From Flavobacteriaceae bacterium D16 (GTDB lineage: Bacteria > Bacteroidota > Bacteroidia > Flavobacteriales > Flavobacteriaceae): a stretch of DNA of 64,000 nucleotides. Under the pieces are notes generated by a model, which saw only the letters and a program-made list of their open reading frames with translations, made no database searches and was not told where the DNA came from. The position numbers and the translations under genes are program-made. The DNA lies in contig JAJTJC010000034.1 of the NCBI GenBank assembly GCA_021295155.1, forward strand, positions 62,001 to 126,000, in the 5' to 3' direction. Below, one piece after another: positions 1 through 8,902 of this stretch (positions are counted from its first letter, which is position 1; each line of letters starts with the position of its first letter).

Positions 1-3000
1 AGTGATCTTGTAGATATTATTCAGGACATTCCGGCCATTGTGGTAGACAGTAATATCCCGGCTACCTGTAATGTCGGTGCTTTTGTGACCGTTAGGGGTA
101 ATGGGGGAACACCTGCCTATGAATTTGCCTATGTTCCTACAGGGAACCCTGCTCCCGTTGCTTACAGTGCTCAAACAACATTTGAGATTGCAGGGCCTTA
201 TCCTGCAGATTACGACTTCTATGTCCGGGACAGTAATGGCTGTATCAGCTTTACTACGGTAACGGTAACAGAAGCCGCTGGCGTACCATTGCCTACGGTA
301 AACGTTATTAACCAATGTACAGCAGTTGCTAACTATGATATTTTTGTTACTGCTCCATTGAGTACAGGATCTGGCTTACCTGAAGAAACTTTTGAATACA
401 ATATAGGTGGTGGATTCCAGTCCAGTCCTAATTTTATTGTTCCTAATCCGGGAGACTACACTATTGTAGTCAGAGACGGAAATGGATGTACCAATACAGT
501 ATTGGCCCGTGTTTTTGATTTCTTTGCGATTACAGCCAGTGCTACTTCAGAACCTACCTGTAATGCGGGTGATGGTGTAATTACGATAAACACAACAGGA
601 GGTAGTGGTAATTTCCAGTTTGATCTGGATGACGGGATTAATCCGGTAGTAACTCAAATTAACGACCCGGTATTCATCAATCTGCCTCCGGGGAATTATT
701 CCATATTGGTAACCGATTTGGATTCCAATACTGTTCCCTTGTGTACGGATACTGCGGTAGTAGACGTTACTGTAGTCAATAACCCTGTAATTGCTGCTAC
801 ACCTAAAGGAGACATTACTTGTAATGGGGCCAATGACGGCTATATTGATGTAGAACTATTACCAGGTTCAGATACGGACAGCCCATTTAGTTATGTGCTC
901 TATGACGGAGGTACGGCTACCATCGTCAGACCGGCGCAGGGATCTTCCTTATTCGACAACCTTCCACCGGGCACTTATCAGGTTGAAGTAATCTCAGACC
1001 GCGGATGTACGGACCGCTCAGGGGATATTGACATCCTGGAGCCTACTCCTTTGCAGATTGCCACGGCGGCAACCACGTTTACCTGTGATCCTAACAGCAA
1101 CCGTTTCAACACGGCTACAATTACCGTTTATACTGACACCAATGGCGATGGTACTGGTGTTAATACAGGAACAGGACCCTATACCTACAGCATGAATGAT
1201 GGAACCCCTGCCTTTGATGGGACTAATTTCCAGACAAGTAATGTGTTCGAGGTGATTGACAATGGGGCAGTTCAGAATATTATCATTACAGCACGTGACC
1301 AGAATGGTTGTGAACTTGTAGATAATGTTACCCTTAATCCCCCTGCCGACCTAACGTTTAGCTTTAACGTAAACCCAATAACCTGCGATGCTACTGGTTT
1401 TGGAGTAAATTCAGGAACCATAGATATTATTATTAATGAAGGACCTGGAAACTACGATGTGGAGATTTTACCATTGGGCTCTCAACCGCCTCAAAATTCC
1501 GGGGGTAGTGATACCGTAAGCTGGGCTATCGATACGCCAGGGGATTACATTTTTGCAGTGACCGATATTGGTAATGGCGGCTGTTCCTACCTTACGCAGA
1601 TTGTAAATGTTCCCGAATACAATACTATTGAAGCCCTCATTGCCGAGCTAAGCCCGGTGACTTGTTTTGGTGGGAATGACGGGGAAATCAGCATTCAGGT
1701 AAACAATTATACAGGAGCCTATAATTTTGAGGTATTCTCGAGAGACAACACTGGTGTGGAAACTACCACAGGGGTAACAGGATCTTTGGATACAACGGTC
1801 CCAGGTCAAAATCCAGGTATAATCGGAGGTTTGCCTGCGGGTAACCTTGTGGTTAGGGTAGAAGCCCTGGATACTCCATTCTGTGATACTTCCAGTAATG
1901 TAGCCACGGTAAGGCAACCAGACCGTGCCCTGATTGTGGCATTACAACAAACCGCTGAGGTTACCTGTGCGATACCCGGGCTTGGCGAAGTATTTGCAAC
2001 CGGTGACGGTGGCTGGGGAAGTTATGAATTCCAGCTTATCGCCCCTGATGGAATAACAATTATACAGGACTTTCCAGATACGAATGATACGTTTAGTGGT
2101 TTGTCGGATGGAACCTATACCGTTAATATTCGCGATGCTGAAGGCTGTGTAAGTACCAATACCATTAATCTGGCCTTGCCAGCACCTATTTTTGCCGATA
2201 TCCAGATTACCAACCCATTGCGTTGTAATAATGACAATGATGGGGAAATAGAAGCCTTTAACATGAGCGGTGGACAGGGGGCAGGCAACTACCTGTTCCA
2301 ATTGAACCGCTTGATTGATGGTAGCAGTAGTGGATTACAAACCAGTCCTACCTTTGGAAATCTGTCTTCCGGGGATTATACCATCACTGTTTTTGATGGT
2401 TGGGATTGTAGTTTTACTACTGTTCCTATTACCATTACTGACCCTGAAGTGGTGCTTGCCGAATTGGTAGAATTGCAACCGCCGGGTTGTGGTGACTTTG
2501 GTATTATGGAACTTACGGTGACTAATCCGGAACCAGGGGTAAGCTACTTCTACAGAAGGTCGGGTACGGCAGATCCGTTTTTGCCTTTTGATACGCTTGA
2601 TCCTTTGGCTACTTCGGTACAGATTACCGAGGATATTACCATAGATCCCGGACCATTCCAATACGATGTGCAAAATTCCAATGGATGTCCTTTTGAGAAA
2701 TCCAATCAGATCTCGCTGGATCCTGCGGCTCCGCTTGTTATTGCTTTAGACCTTACCAATGCTACTATTAATTGCGCGGGAGAAGCAACCGGAATTATCC
2801 GTTCAGAGGCCTTTGGTGGTATTGGCAACTATTTCTACACCCTGTTGAATTCTGACAGTCCGCCTAACCCTACAGCTGCTAACACCGTGCGAAGCGCGCA
2901 AGCCTCCGGTATTTTCCGTGATTTAGGACCGGGTACCTACTGGGTGTATGCCCAGAGTGGCGGCTGTGAGGCCATTTCTACACCCATAACCATAACGGAT

Positions 3001-4257
3001 CCACCACCGCTTGTGTTGGATTACCTGGAAGCAGTACCTGTAAGTTGTTTTGGTGATACGGATGGACAATTAATTATTGAAGCCAGTGGCGGAACTGGTG
3101 TAATACGATACTCTATTGCAGACCAGCTGAGTGAGTTCTTTGAGGGAGACGACCCTATGTTCCCGAACAGGAAAACATTTACTGACCTGTCACCGAGGAC
3201 CTATGAAGTTATTATTCAGGATGATCTGGGTTGTACGATTACCCAGACCATTACCATAACGGAACCGACAGAATTGGTAGCAGGAATAGCAGATTCCACT
3301 CCCGAAACCTGTTTGGGTGATGCTGACGGAACGGTGACCTTACAAGTAAATGGAGGAACGCCTCCTTATGAATTTGCAGTGAATTCATCAGATCCGGCCG
3401 ATTTTGCTCCAAACCCTGCACAGTTCTTTGATAACCTGGTAGGTGGAGACACCTATGTCATTTTTGTGAGAGATTCTCAGGGTTGCGAGACCAACGTTAT
3501 TGTTCCGGTAGGAATTGGGGTAGACCTGATGCCGGAGGCGTTGGTGACCTATGGATGTGAGGGAATATTCCCGAATAATTCTGTGGAAGTGGTGGTTCAG
3601 GATACCAGCCAGTATCCCTTCCTGCTCTATGCTCTTGATCCTGTAGACCCTACAGATGCTATCACATCGCAGGCAAGTGACGTACGCGAGTGGGGCGACC
3701 TCGTTGCCGGGGATCATACCGTATATATTTATCACCAAAATGGTTGTACCACCTCGGTTGATTTTACCATAGATGCCTATGATCCATTGACCTTGAATGT
3801 GGTAAAGACTGCGGCCAATGAAATCACAGCTACGGCTGAAGGAGGATATGGAGGATACGAGTATTTCTTCAATAATGTCTCTTTTGGTAGCGATAATGTA
3901 TACACGGCCAACCAGGACGAAACCGTAACGGTGCGTGTTGTGGATGCGCAAGGATGTGAAGCCGTAATGGCCTTCCCATTTGATTTTACCGGAATGCTGG
4001 ATATTCCTAATTTCTTTACTCCGGACGGGGATAACATGAATGATTTCTGGTATCCTCGCAACCGGGACTTTTTCCCCAACATAGAGGTAATTATTTACGA
4101 CCGATACGGAAGGGTAGTGGCCAGGCTAGACCAGGTTTCCAAATGGGATGGTAACTACGATGGCAAACCCGTACCTACCGGAGACTACTGGTACGTGGTA
4201 AATGCCAATGATAAAGAAAAACAACAGTATGTGGGTCATTTTACCCTCTACCGTTAA
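1..4257 (+). CDS. SprB-like giant repeat adhesin with T9SS type B C-terminal domain (5' truncated by the window)
   Basis: The frame is open from the first base, so the N-terminus lies outside the window; 1418 codons are visible. The protein is a chain of roughly 80-100-residue SprB-type repeats. Each contains a Cys-Gly/Asn-Asp-Gly start (for example TCNGANDGYIDV, SCFGDTDGQLII, TCLGDADGTVTL), a GG-G-Y-F core and an ending like NLPPGNYSILVTD. The last ~85 residues (FFTPDGDNMNDFW, YDRYGRVV, WDGNYDGKPVPTGDYWYVV) match the gliding-motility-associated type B sorting domain. That domain directs export through the type IX secretion system. The likely role is a cell-surface adhesin used in gliding or attachment. 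It is followed by a strong terminator. Family assignment is confident; the precise ligand and whether it is SprB itself or a paralogue cannot be told from this fragment. Confidence 0.9.
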   Translation, partial: SDLVDIIQDIPAIVVDSNIPATCNVGAFVTVRGNGGTPAYEFAYVPTGNPAPVAYSAQTTFEIAGPYPADYDFYVRDSNGCISFTTVTVTEAAGVPLPTVNVINQCTAVANYDIFVTAPLSTGSGLPEETFEYNIGGGFQSSPNFIVPNPGDYTIVVRDGNGCTNTVLARVFDFFAITASATSEPTCNAGDGVITINTTGGSGNFQFDLDDGINPVVTQINDPVFINLPPGNYSILVTDLDSNTVPLCTDTAVVDVTVVNNPVIAATPKGDITCNGANDGYIDVELLPGSDTDSPFSYVLYDGGTATIVRPAQGSSLFDNLPPGTYQVEVISDRGCTDRSGDIDILEPTPLQIATAATTFTCDPNSNRFNTATITVYTDTNGDGTGVNTGTGPYTYSMNDGTPAFDGTNFQTSNVFEVIDNGAVQNIIITARDQNGCELVDNVTLNPPADLTFSFNVNPITCDATGFGVNSGTIDIIINEGPGNYDVEILPLGSQPPQNSGGSDTVSWAIDTPGDYIFAVTDIGNGGCSYLTQIVNVPEYNTIEALIAELSPVTCFGGNDGEISIQVNNYTGAYNFEVFSRDNTGVETTTGVTGSLDTTVPGQNPGIIGGLPAGNLVVRVEALDTPFCDTSSNVATVRQPDRALIVALQQTAEVTCAIPGLGEVFATGDGGWGSYEFQLIAPDGITIIQDFPDTNDTFSGLSDGTYTVNIRDAEGCVSTNTINLALPAPIFADIQITNPLRCNNDNDGEIEAFNMSGGQGAGNYLFQLNRLIDGSSSGLQTSPTFGNLSSGDYTITVFDGWDCSFTTVPITITDPEVVLAELVELQPPGCGDFGIMELTVTNPEPGVSYFYRRSGTADPFLPFDTLDPLATSVQITEDITIDPGPFQYDVQNSNGCPFEKSNQISLDPAAPLVIALDLTNATINCAGEATGIIRSEAFGGIGNYFYTLLNSDSPPNPTAANTVRSAQASGIFRDLGPGTYWVYAQSGGCEAISTPITITDPPPLVLDYLEAVPVSCFGDTDGQLIIEASGGTGVIRYSIADQLSEFFEGDDPMFPNRKTFTDLSPRTYEVIIQDDLGCTITQTITITEPTELVAGIADSTPETCLGDADGTVTLQVNGGTPPYEFAVNSSDPADFAPNPAQFFDNLVGGDTYVIFVRDSQGCETNVIVPVGIGVDLMPEALVTYGCEGIFPNNSVEVVVQDTSQYPFLLYALDPVDPTDAITSQASDVREWGDLVAGDHTVYIYHQNGCTTSVDFTIDAYDPLTLNVVKTAANEITATAEGGYGGYEYFFNNVSFGSDNVYTANQDETVTVRVVDAQGCEAVMAFPFDFTGMLDIPNFFTPDGDNMNDFWYPRNRDFFPNIEVIIYDRYGRVVARLDQVSKWDGNYDGKPVPTGDYWYVVNANDKEKQQYVGHFTLYR

Positions 4258-4282
4258 GATATAATTCGATGTTATGCTAGGC

Positions 4283-4320
4283 AAAAAGGGCTGCAAATTT
4301 GGGGGCAGCCCTTTTTATTT
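4283..4320 (+). terminator. Rho-independent terminator after the SprB-like gene
   Basis: A perfect stem GGGCTGC (4288-4294) / GCAGCCC (4305-4311) is extended by an A-run/T-run and followed by TTTTTATTTTTT. It begins 26 bases after the adhesin stop codon. Confidence 0.85.
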
Positions 4321-4645
4321 TTTCCTGACAGGCACATCTGATCCAAGAACTATAACTTGCTTTCGCCAGTAGCCATATTATTTATCAATTATCTTACATA
4401 ATCTTAAATTAACCACATATATTTTAACAAAGTAGTTAAAAAGTGTTAATAATTTGAATTATTCATAATTTTTACTATATTAAGTTATGATGAATAATTT
4501 GAAACACTTCTTCAATTACAGGGCCTTCTAAGGCCTGAATTTCTAACAGGAAGCTAGCCCTTCCTCTCACCCAATTTTTAAGAAAAAGTGATTGTAAAGC
4601 CTATAGCTTTCAATCTATTAATGCTAATCAATAAATTATATCATT
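4321..4645. other. AT-rich intergenic region with a 10-bp inverted repeat upstream of dps
   Basis: No credible gene is present. The one clear structure is a perfect 10-bp inverted repeat, AATTATTCAT at 4457-4466 and ATGAATAATT at 4490-4499. The arms are separated by 23 bases and lie about 150 bases upstream of the dps start. It could be an operator, since dps genes are commonly stress regulated, but no known consensus was recognised. Confidence 0.4.
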
Positions 4646-5170
4646 TTGGATAATACAAAAACACTGAATAAGAAAACAGAGAAACAAATAACTAAAGATA
4701 AGACGTATAAAAAGTTAGGATTCACTTACCTGGATACGGCAGACATCGTAGTGCGCTTAAAAAAAGTGCTGGCTAATTATCAGGTACATTACCATAAGCT
4801 GAGAAAGTATCACTGGAATGTAGAAGGTCCGGATTTCTTCGAATTACACGAAGAATTTGAAAAAGACTACAATGATGTGATGAAGAAGACCGATGAAATT
4901 GCAGAACGTATTCGGGTATTTGGATTAAAGCCCATGATGAATATGAAAGACAGCATTGAATTGTCTGAAATAAAAGAAACTAAAAAAGAGCTGTCGGGTA
5001 TTTCCATGGTAAGGGAAATACTATCGGATTATGAAATAATACACGATGACCTGCTGGCAGCCCTGAAAGTGTCCCTGGATACCGGAGATTCTGCAACCGA
5101 ATTGATGCTCAATCGATTCATTGCCGACCTGGAAAAGCGGAACTGGATGTATACTTCATGGTGCAAATAA
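4646..5170 (+). CDS. dps: Dps/ferritin-like DNA-protection protein
   Basis: A 174-residue member of the Dps family (miniferritins that oxidise Fe(II) with H2O2, store iron and protect DNA in the cytoplasm). The diagnostic ferroxidase segment is visible at about residues 50-75: YHKLRKYHWNVEGPDFFELH followed by EEFEKDYND. It contains the conserved HWN..G..F..LH..FE pattern shared between subunits. The start shown is TTG; an in-frame TAA lies seven codons upstream and the next in-frame ATG would delete the ferroxidase site. A non-ATG start is therefore required unless a sequencing error hides one. The N-terminal ~20 residues are Lys-rich, as in Dps proteins that bind DNA. It is monocistronic, about 330 bases after the adhesin terminator. 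Confidence 0.88.
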   Translation: MDNTKTLNKKTEKQITKDKTYKKLGFTYLDTADIVVRLKKVLANYQVHYHKLRKYHWNVEGPDFFELHEEFEKDYNDVMKKTDEIAERIRVFGLKPMMNMKDSIELSEIKETKKELSGISMVREILSDYEIIHDDLLAALKVSLDTGDSATELMLNRFIADLEKRNWMYTSWCK

Positions 5171-5216
5171 ATAGCAGGTTGAGTTAACTGAATTTTAATC
5201 GAAATAAATTAATGCT

Positions 5217-5342
5217 ATGGAAAGGAAGTTTGAAAGGTCAAAGACCAAAACAAATCCCACGAATTTTGGGAAAATAAATCAAAATACCAGGGATTTTAGC
5301 CTGGGTGCTGATACTATTAAAGAGCAACAGGAAAAAGAATAG
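5217..5342 (+). CDS. Small basic/acidic ORF of 41 residues, unknown
   Basis: ATG to TAG encodes a hydrophilic 41-residue peptide beginning MERKFERSKTK and ending EQQEKE. It lies 46 bases downstream of dps and immediately ahead of two hairpins, the second a strong terminator, so it would be co-transcribed with dps. There is no signal peptide or membrane segment. The charged, Asn/Gln/Lys-rich composition is compatible with a small cytoplasmic protein. No family is recognised, and a chance ORF in a 3' UTR remains possible. Confidence 0.45.
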   Translation: MERKFERSKTKTNPTNFGKINQNTRDFSLGADTIKEQQEKE

Positions 5343-5353
5343 AAAGCGACCTG

Positions 5354-5412
5354 TTTCCTGTTTATAACAGGAAAACTAAAAAAGGGTTCTCGAAATGAGA
5401 ACCCTTTTTGTT
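5354..5412 (+). terminator. Tandem hairpins; terminator of the dps transcript
   Basis: A first hairpin TTTCCTG (5354-5360) / CAGGAAA (5368-5374) is followed by a stronger one. In the second, AAAGGGTTCT (5381-5390) pairs with AGAACCCTTT (from 5398) and is followed by a T-rich tail. The A-rich 5' flank makes it potentially bidirectional, serving also the convergent minus-strand operon that ends at 5461. Confidence 0.8.
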
Positions 5413-5460
5413 TTATAAACTATTAAACCTGCAATACTTTACTTCAGGAAAAGAACGGTA

Positions 5461-6231
5461 TCACTTCATTAATATTCCCTTTTCCAAAAGTACATCGTAG
5501 GTATATCCAGCCCCGAAGTCTTTGTTAAGGGCCACAACAGCGCGAACGGTGATTTCATCACCAGGAGATGCCTCCCACTGTGAAGTTACCACGATCTTTT
5601 TATCACTATCATCGCTGTCCTGCACATGTATCCAGTTTCTGCCCAGGATACCGGTATTTATTTTTGTACATACCCCTTTAATCTCCACCATCTTGCCCTC
5701 AAGTTTAGCAGGATCTGAAAGCAATTCACTTATGCCTACCTCTGTTGCCTCCCGATACATACCATTGGTGTGATGTCCTTCTGTTTTGGCATCGGAATCT
5801 GCTAAATTCGGAGGGGGAGCAATTTGATCTGTGGGTTTTATGGCTGCACCATGCGCTTCTGATACCAGTTGGGTAACCAGGTACAAGGTATCGAAGACCC
5901 GTTCCATTTCCTTGCTTTCAAAATCGGTTTTAACCAGGGCTTCGTTATAGTAGTATACCTCTCCTACCTTTACCTCTGAATTACGGGTAGCTACCCAATA
6001 GCTGCGATCACCTTCCTTTACACGCAGATACAAATACTTTGATGTGGGGAAAGCTTCTTCGATTTTGATTTGATGAACATCCATAATGATGTTCTTATGG
6101 TCTTCCTGGATTCCTGTCCTCACTTTAACCGGAGACGTTCCCAATTCCTTAGGGCTTTGCCTGCAGGAACTAAACGAACCGATAAGAAAAAGACATAGAA
6201 ATAGCTGAGCGTAATAGCGAAAAGATGTCAT
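5461..6231 (-). CDS. Lipoprotein with two OB-fold-like (NrfJ-type) domains
   Basis: 256 residues with a lipoprotein signal (hydrophobic stretch ending GSFSSC at about residue 23). The first domain (about 55-125) has the pattern KYLYLRVKEGDRSYWVAT. The second (about 170-250) has the pattern GKMVEIKGVCTKINTGILGRNWIHVQD followed by VTSQWEASPGDEITV and NKDFGAGYTYDVLLE. Similar small exported domains occur near multihaem cytochrome genes (NrfJ-like), where their biochemical role is not well defined. It is the last gene of the minus-strand cytochrome operon, 18 bases after hemA. The operon position suggests an accessory role in periplasmic electron transfer or metal/haem handling. The fold call rests on pattern recognition. 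Confidence 0.6.
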   Translation of the reverse strand: MTSFRYYAQLFLCLFLIGSFSSCRQSPKELGTSPVKVRTGIQEDHKNIIMDVHQIKIEEAFPTSKYLYLRVKEGDRSYWVATRNSEVKVGEVYYYNEALVKTDFESKEMERVFDTLYLVTQLVSEAHGAAIKPTDQIAPPPNLADSDAKTEGHHTNGMYREATEVGISELLSDPAKLEGKMVEIKGVCTKINTGILGRNWIHVQDSDDSDKKIVVTSQWEASPGDEITVRAVVALNKDFGAGYTYDVLLEKGILMK

Positions 6232-6249
6232 ATATGGATGTAATTGGGA

Positions 6250-7473
6250 TTAAACAGTTTGAAGTGGGGCCATACGTTCGATGAGCGCTTCAATTGCATT
6301 TGAGTTATTAAGTAAATCGGGGTCCTTCAGCAGTTTACGAACTATTTGATCTGCCGTTTTTGTAAGCTGCGCGGGTTCGCAATGTTTGGAAGCATAATGC
6401 TTTCTAAGTATCTCCAGGGTCTGCTTCTTGGTTTGGGCCAGGACTTCACGAAGGGGCTGTTTTCGATACCAGTCTGTAAATAGTTCCCATTCCTCCCTGA
6501 TAACCTGTTCCACTTTTGCTGTAGCTTCGATCCTGGAAGCGCGGTTTTCCTCAAGATGGGTGGTAATATTATCCAGATCTGAAAAAACAACATTGGGTTG
6601 TTGCGCTAATCGCGAGTCAATATTGCCCGGAACTGCAAGGTCTATCAATAGTAACTTACGCCCGCTATCCAGTCCTCCAGATATCAGCGCCGACTGATTG
6701 CTGACTGCACTGATGATTACATCGAATTCACTTATCTGTTTCTGCAACAGACTATTCCATGCAAAACAATTAAGCTTATGCTGTTGGGCCAGCTGTATTG
6801 CCCTGGATTCGGTACGATTGGTTAACCATACATTGGTATAACCAAATTTCGCGTTATACTTCAGCAATTGTTTTACAATATCCCCGGCACCTACTACTAG
6901 TATTTTTTTATCATGTGCCTGTGTTCGAAACAGATCACCTATCAATTTTAGTGCTTTGTATGCCGTGGAAGTAGTACCGTCCCTGAAAGCCGTTTCATTG
7001 CTCACCCGTTTGTGTGAACGGAAAACAGTTTGTACGGCACGCTCCAGCAAAGACCCCTGAAGCCCCCTTTCCAGAGCAAAATGATAGGCTTTCTTAACCT
7101 GATGCAGTATTTCTGCATCGCCCAGCACCGTAGATTCTAAGCCTGCGGCTACACGTAACAAATGCCTAACTGTCCCTTCTGTTTTATCCCCTGTTGTAAA
7201 CAAACACTGTTCTTCAGGTTTATTTTTACCTAGTTTGAACTTAAGAAAAGTATCTAGAACCTGCTTTGAGGAAGTTTCTTCCGACTCAAAATAAATCTCC
7301 GTTCGATTGCAGGTTACCAATAGTAAAAAGGAATTGAGGTCCGGGTATTGCTCATGGAGCAAAACGGATAGGGCTTCCTTGTCGGCATCCGCAACATAGA
7401 ATCGTTCACGGCAAGCCACCGGGGCGGTCCTGTGTGAAATGCTTACGAATCGTAAATGGCTGTCCTTCAGCAT
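6250..7473 (-). CDS. hemA: Glutamyl-tRNA reductase (probable dedicated paralogue)
   Basis: A 407-residue enzyme that reduces Glu-tRNA(Glu) with NADPH to glutamate-1-semialdehyde, the first committed step of C5 haem synthesis. Visible signatures are the N-terminal catalytic TCNRTEIY motif (catalytic Cys at about residue 55), the SHKRVSNET region, the Rossmann motif VVGAGD followed by VWLTNRTESRA, and VIISAVSN. The C-terminal dimerisation helix contains EVLAQTKKQTLEILRKHY. It sits inside an operon of c-type cytochromes rather than with other hem genes. This suggests a second copy raising haem supply when the cytochromes are made. Whether a housekeeping hemA exists elsewhere cannot be seen here. 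Confidence 0.9.
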   Translation of the reverse strand: MLKDSHLRFVSISHRTAPVACRERFYVADADKEALSVLLHEQYPDLNSFLLLVTCNRTEIYFESEETSSKQVLDTFLKFKLGKNKPEEQCLFTTGDKTEGTVRHLLRVAAGLESTVLGDAEILHQVKKAYHFALERGLQGSLLERAVQTVFRSHKRVSNETAFRDGTTSTAYKALKLIGDLFRTQAHDKKILVVGAGDIVKQLLKYNAKFGYTNVWLTNRTESRAIQLAQQHKLNCFAWNSLLQKQISEFDVIISAVSNQSALISGGLDSGRKLLLIDLAVPGNIDSRLAQQPNVVFSDLDNITTHLEENRASRIEATAKVEQVIREEWELFTDWYRKQPLREVLAQTKKQTLEILRKHYASKHCEPAQLTKTADQIVRKLLKDPDLLNNSNAIEALIERMAPLQTV

Positions 7474-7540
7474 AATTAATCTACGTTTGGCTAAATTATT
7501 AATAGCGTAATTAAACCCTGAAAAATGGATTTTAGGCTGC

Positions 7541-7939
7541 TTATTCCTTTAGGGTCCTCATGTAGTTAACAATTAACCACATATCTTCCTCATCCGGGAT
7601 TTTCTTTTCATAATTGGGCATGTCGCCTCTTCCAAAATAGCTTTTGTAAAACAATTCTCCATCGGTCTGTGCATGGTATTCTTCCGAAGAAAAATCACCC
7701 AAGTCACCTTCCAGGCCTGCCGCTTTGGTGCCATCACCATACCCTTCGCTACCATGGCAGGATTGGCAATGCTTTTTATATAGAGCCTTACCTATATTCA
7801 GGTCCACTGCCGGATCAGTTGGGTTCTTCATGTTTACATATTTCTCAGGCACAATCCATTCGTCCTGAAAGTCAGATTTGAAAGCGAACAGTACAAAGGA
7901 AGCAATACAAAGCGCTATTAGAATTCGAGTTGTTTTCAT
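7541..7939 (-). CDS. Class I mono-haem cytochrome c
   Basis: About 132 residues from the ATG at 7939; a longer reading would need an ATT start. A signal peptide (MKTTRILIALCIASFVLFAF) leads to a periplasmic cytochrome c fold. The haem motif is CQSCH within KKHCQSCHGSEGYGDG. A plausible distal Met lies in RGDMPNYEKKIPDEEDMW, and the C-terminal helix is WLIVNYMRTLKE. It probably shuttles electrons between the membrane HybB/NrfD-like module and other periplasmic haem proteins. It lies between a membrane-anchored protein and hemA in the minus-strand operon. Confidence 0.85.
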   Translation of the reverse strand: MKTTRILIALCIASFVLFAFKSDFQDEWIVPEKYVNMKNPTDPAVDLNIGKALYKKHCQSCHGSEGYGDGTKAAGLEGDLGDFSSEEYHAQTDGELFYKSYFGRGDMPNYEKKIPDEEDMWLIVNYMRTLKE

Positions 7940-7995
7940 TTTTCTCAATTTTTATTTGTTTTAGTAATTATAAATGTTTGCTTTAATGGTTATTC

Positions 7996-8901
7996 TTAAT
8001 CATCAGATTCCATAGCCATTTTTTTGCCATCTTTCTTGATCTTTAGCAAATTGACTATGGTATATGCATAGTTAGCCCAAACACCAACCAGCAGTATGGT
8101 CAGTACAACATACATCCAAAATGGTGCCACTTCTGACCATAGCATATTTTCTACCGGTATTCTTTGGGCCTGAGGAGTGCCCCAGTCTATTGTTTGCTTT
8201 GCTACTACGTTGCCGAAGGTATCATCATCCTCAATGAGCGCAAAAACCGTTATGTTTCCATCTTTGTCACCCGGAAGGCCTTTTGGGAATTCCACTTGCA
8301 GCTCACCAGCGTCAACCAGATCCTCTTCTATGACCATTCGGGAGAGCATACCTTCTACAGAGAGTACTACGTAGGCATCGCTAACCGGTATATCTATGCC
8401 CAGACTATCTTTGGTATAAGCGCTAACCGTAATGGTCTGCACACTGTCTACCTCGACCAGGTCTAATTGAAATTGTAAATCCCGTATTCGTAAGTCTTCA
8501 GATTCTTCATCTAATGCATCAGTGCCCACAAAGTAGGCTCTGAAATTCATAAAGCCCTCTGCGTCCTTAAGGTATTTGTAATTCCCTGGAAGGGTCACTT
8601 CTGCAATTCCTTCCTTATTTGTTTTAGCAGTACCCAAGGCTATTTCCTGGTCTTCCAGGATATTTAAAAATTGTATTTCCGCTTCGTATATCGGAGTTCT
8701 TTCTCTCCTGTTTTTCCTGTTGGAAGCGTAGAATTCTGCCTTAAATACTCGCGAATTATCCGGTTGCTTGGTTACTGTAAAACCAAACCTAACCCGGTAT
8801 TGGCTCATGTCAGCTTCTTCCTGTCCTTTTATGGAGGAAGTGATCAATAATCCACTCAATACGAGAAGAAAAACCAGATGTTTTTTGAGTAACAGTTTCA
8901 T
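7996..8901 (-). CDS. Secreted, C-terminally membrane-anchored beta-rich protein, unknown
   Basis: The chosen start (ATG at 8899-8901, MKLLLKKHLVFLLVLS) gives a clear signal peptide and 301 residues. An upstream in-frame ATG would overlap the preceding gene and precede the signal peptide. The mature part looks beta-rich and Ig-like (for example GTAKTNKEGIAEVTLPGNYKYL and AYTKDSLGIDIPVSDAYVVL). A single C-terminal membrane helix (PFWMYVVLTILLVGVWANYAY) is followed by basic residues. No Cys haem motifs are present. Starting one base after the hybB-like stop, it is probably translationally coupled to it and could be a periplasmic partner of that subunit. No family is recognised. Confidence 0.6.
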   Translation of the reverse strand: MKLLLKKHLVFLLVLSGLLITSSIKGQEEADMSQYRVRFGFTVTKQPDNSRVFKAEFYASNRKNRRERTPIYEAEIQFLNILEDQEIALGTAKTNKEGIAEVTLPGNYKYLKDAEGFMNFRAYFVGTDALDEESEDLRIRDLQFQLDLVEVDSVQTITVSAYTKDSLGIDIPVSDAYVVLSVEGMLSRMVIEEDLVDAGELQVEFPKGLPGDKDGNITVFALIEDDDTFGNVVAKQTIDWGTPQAQRIPVENMLWSEVAPFWMYVVLTILLVGVWANYAYTIVNLLKIKKDGKKMAMESDD

Positions 8902-8902
8902 T

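Noticed and set aside
3388-3951. 187-codon open frame on the minus strand inside the SprB-like gene
   Set aside because: Antisense shadow of a repetitive, strongly conserved coding region.
1-4257. Possible tandem DNA repeat array or CRISPR in the SprB-like gene
   Set aside because: The repeats are protein-level and diverged; no regular short repeats with unique spacers exist here or elsewhere in the window.
4486-4530. Very short ORF starting with two ATG codons upstream of dps
   Set aside because: About 14 codons, no context supporting translation.
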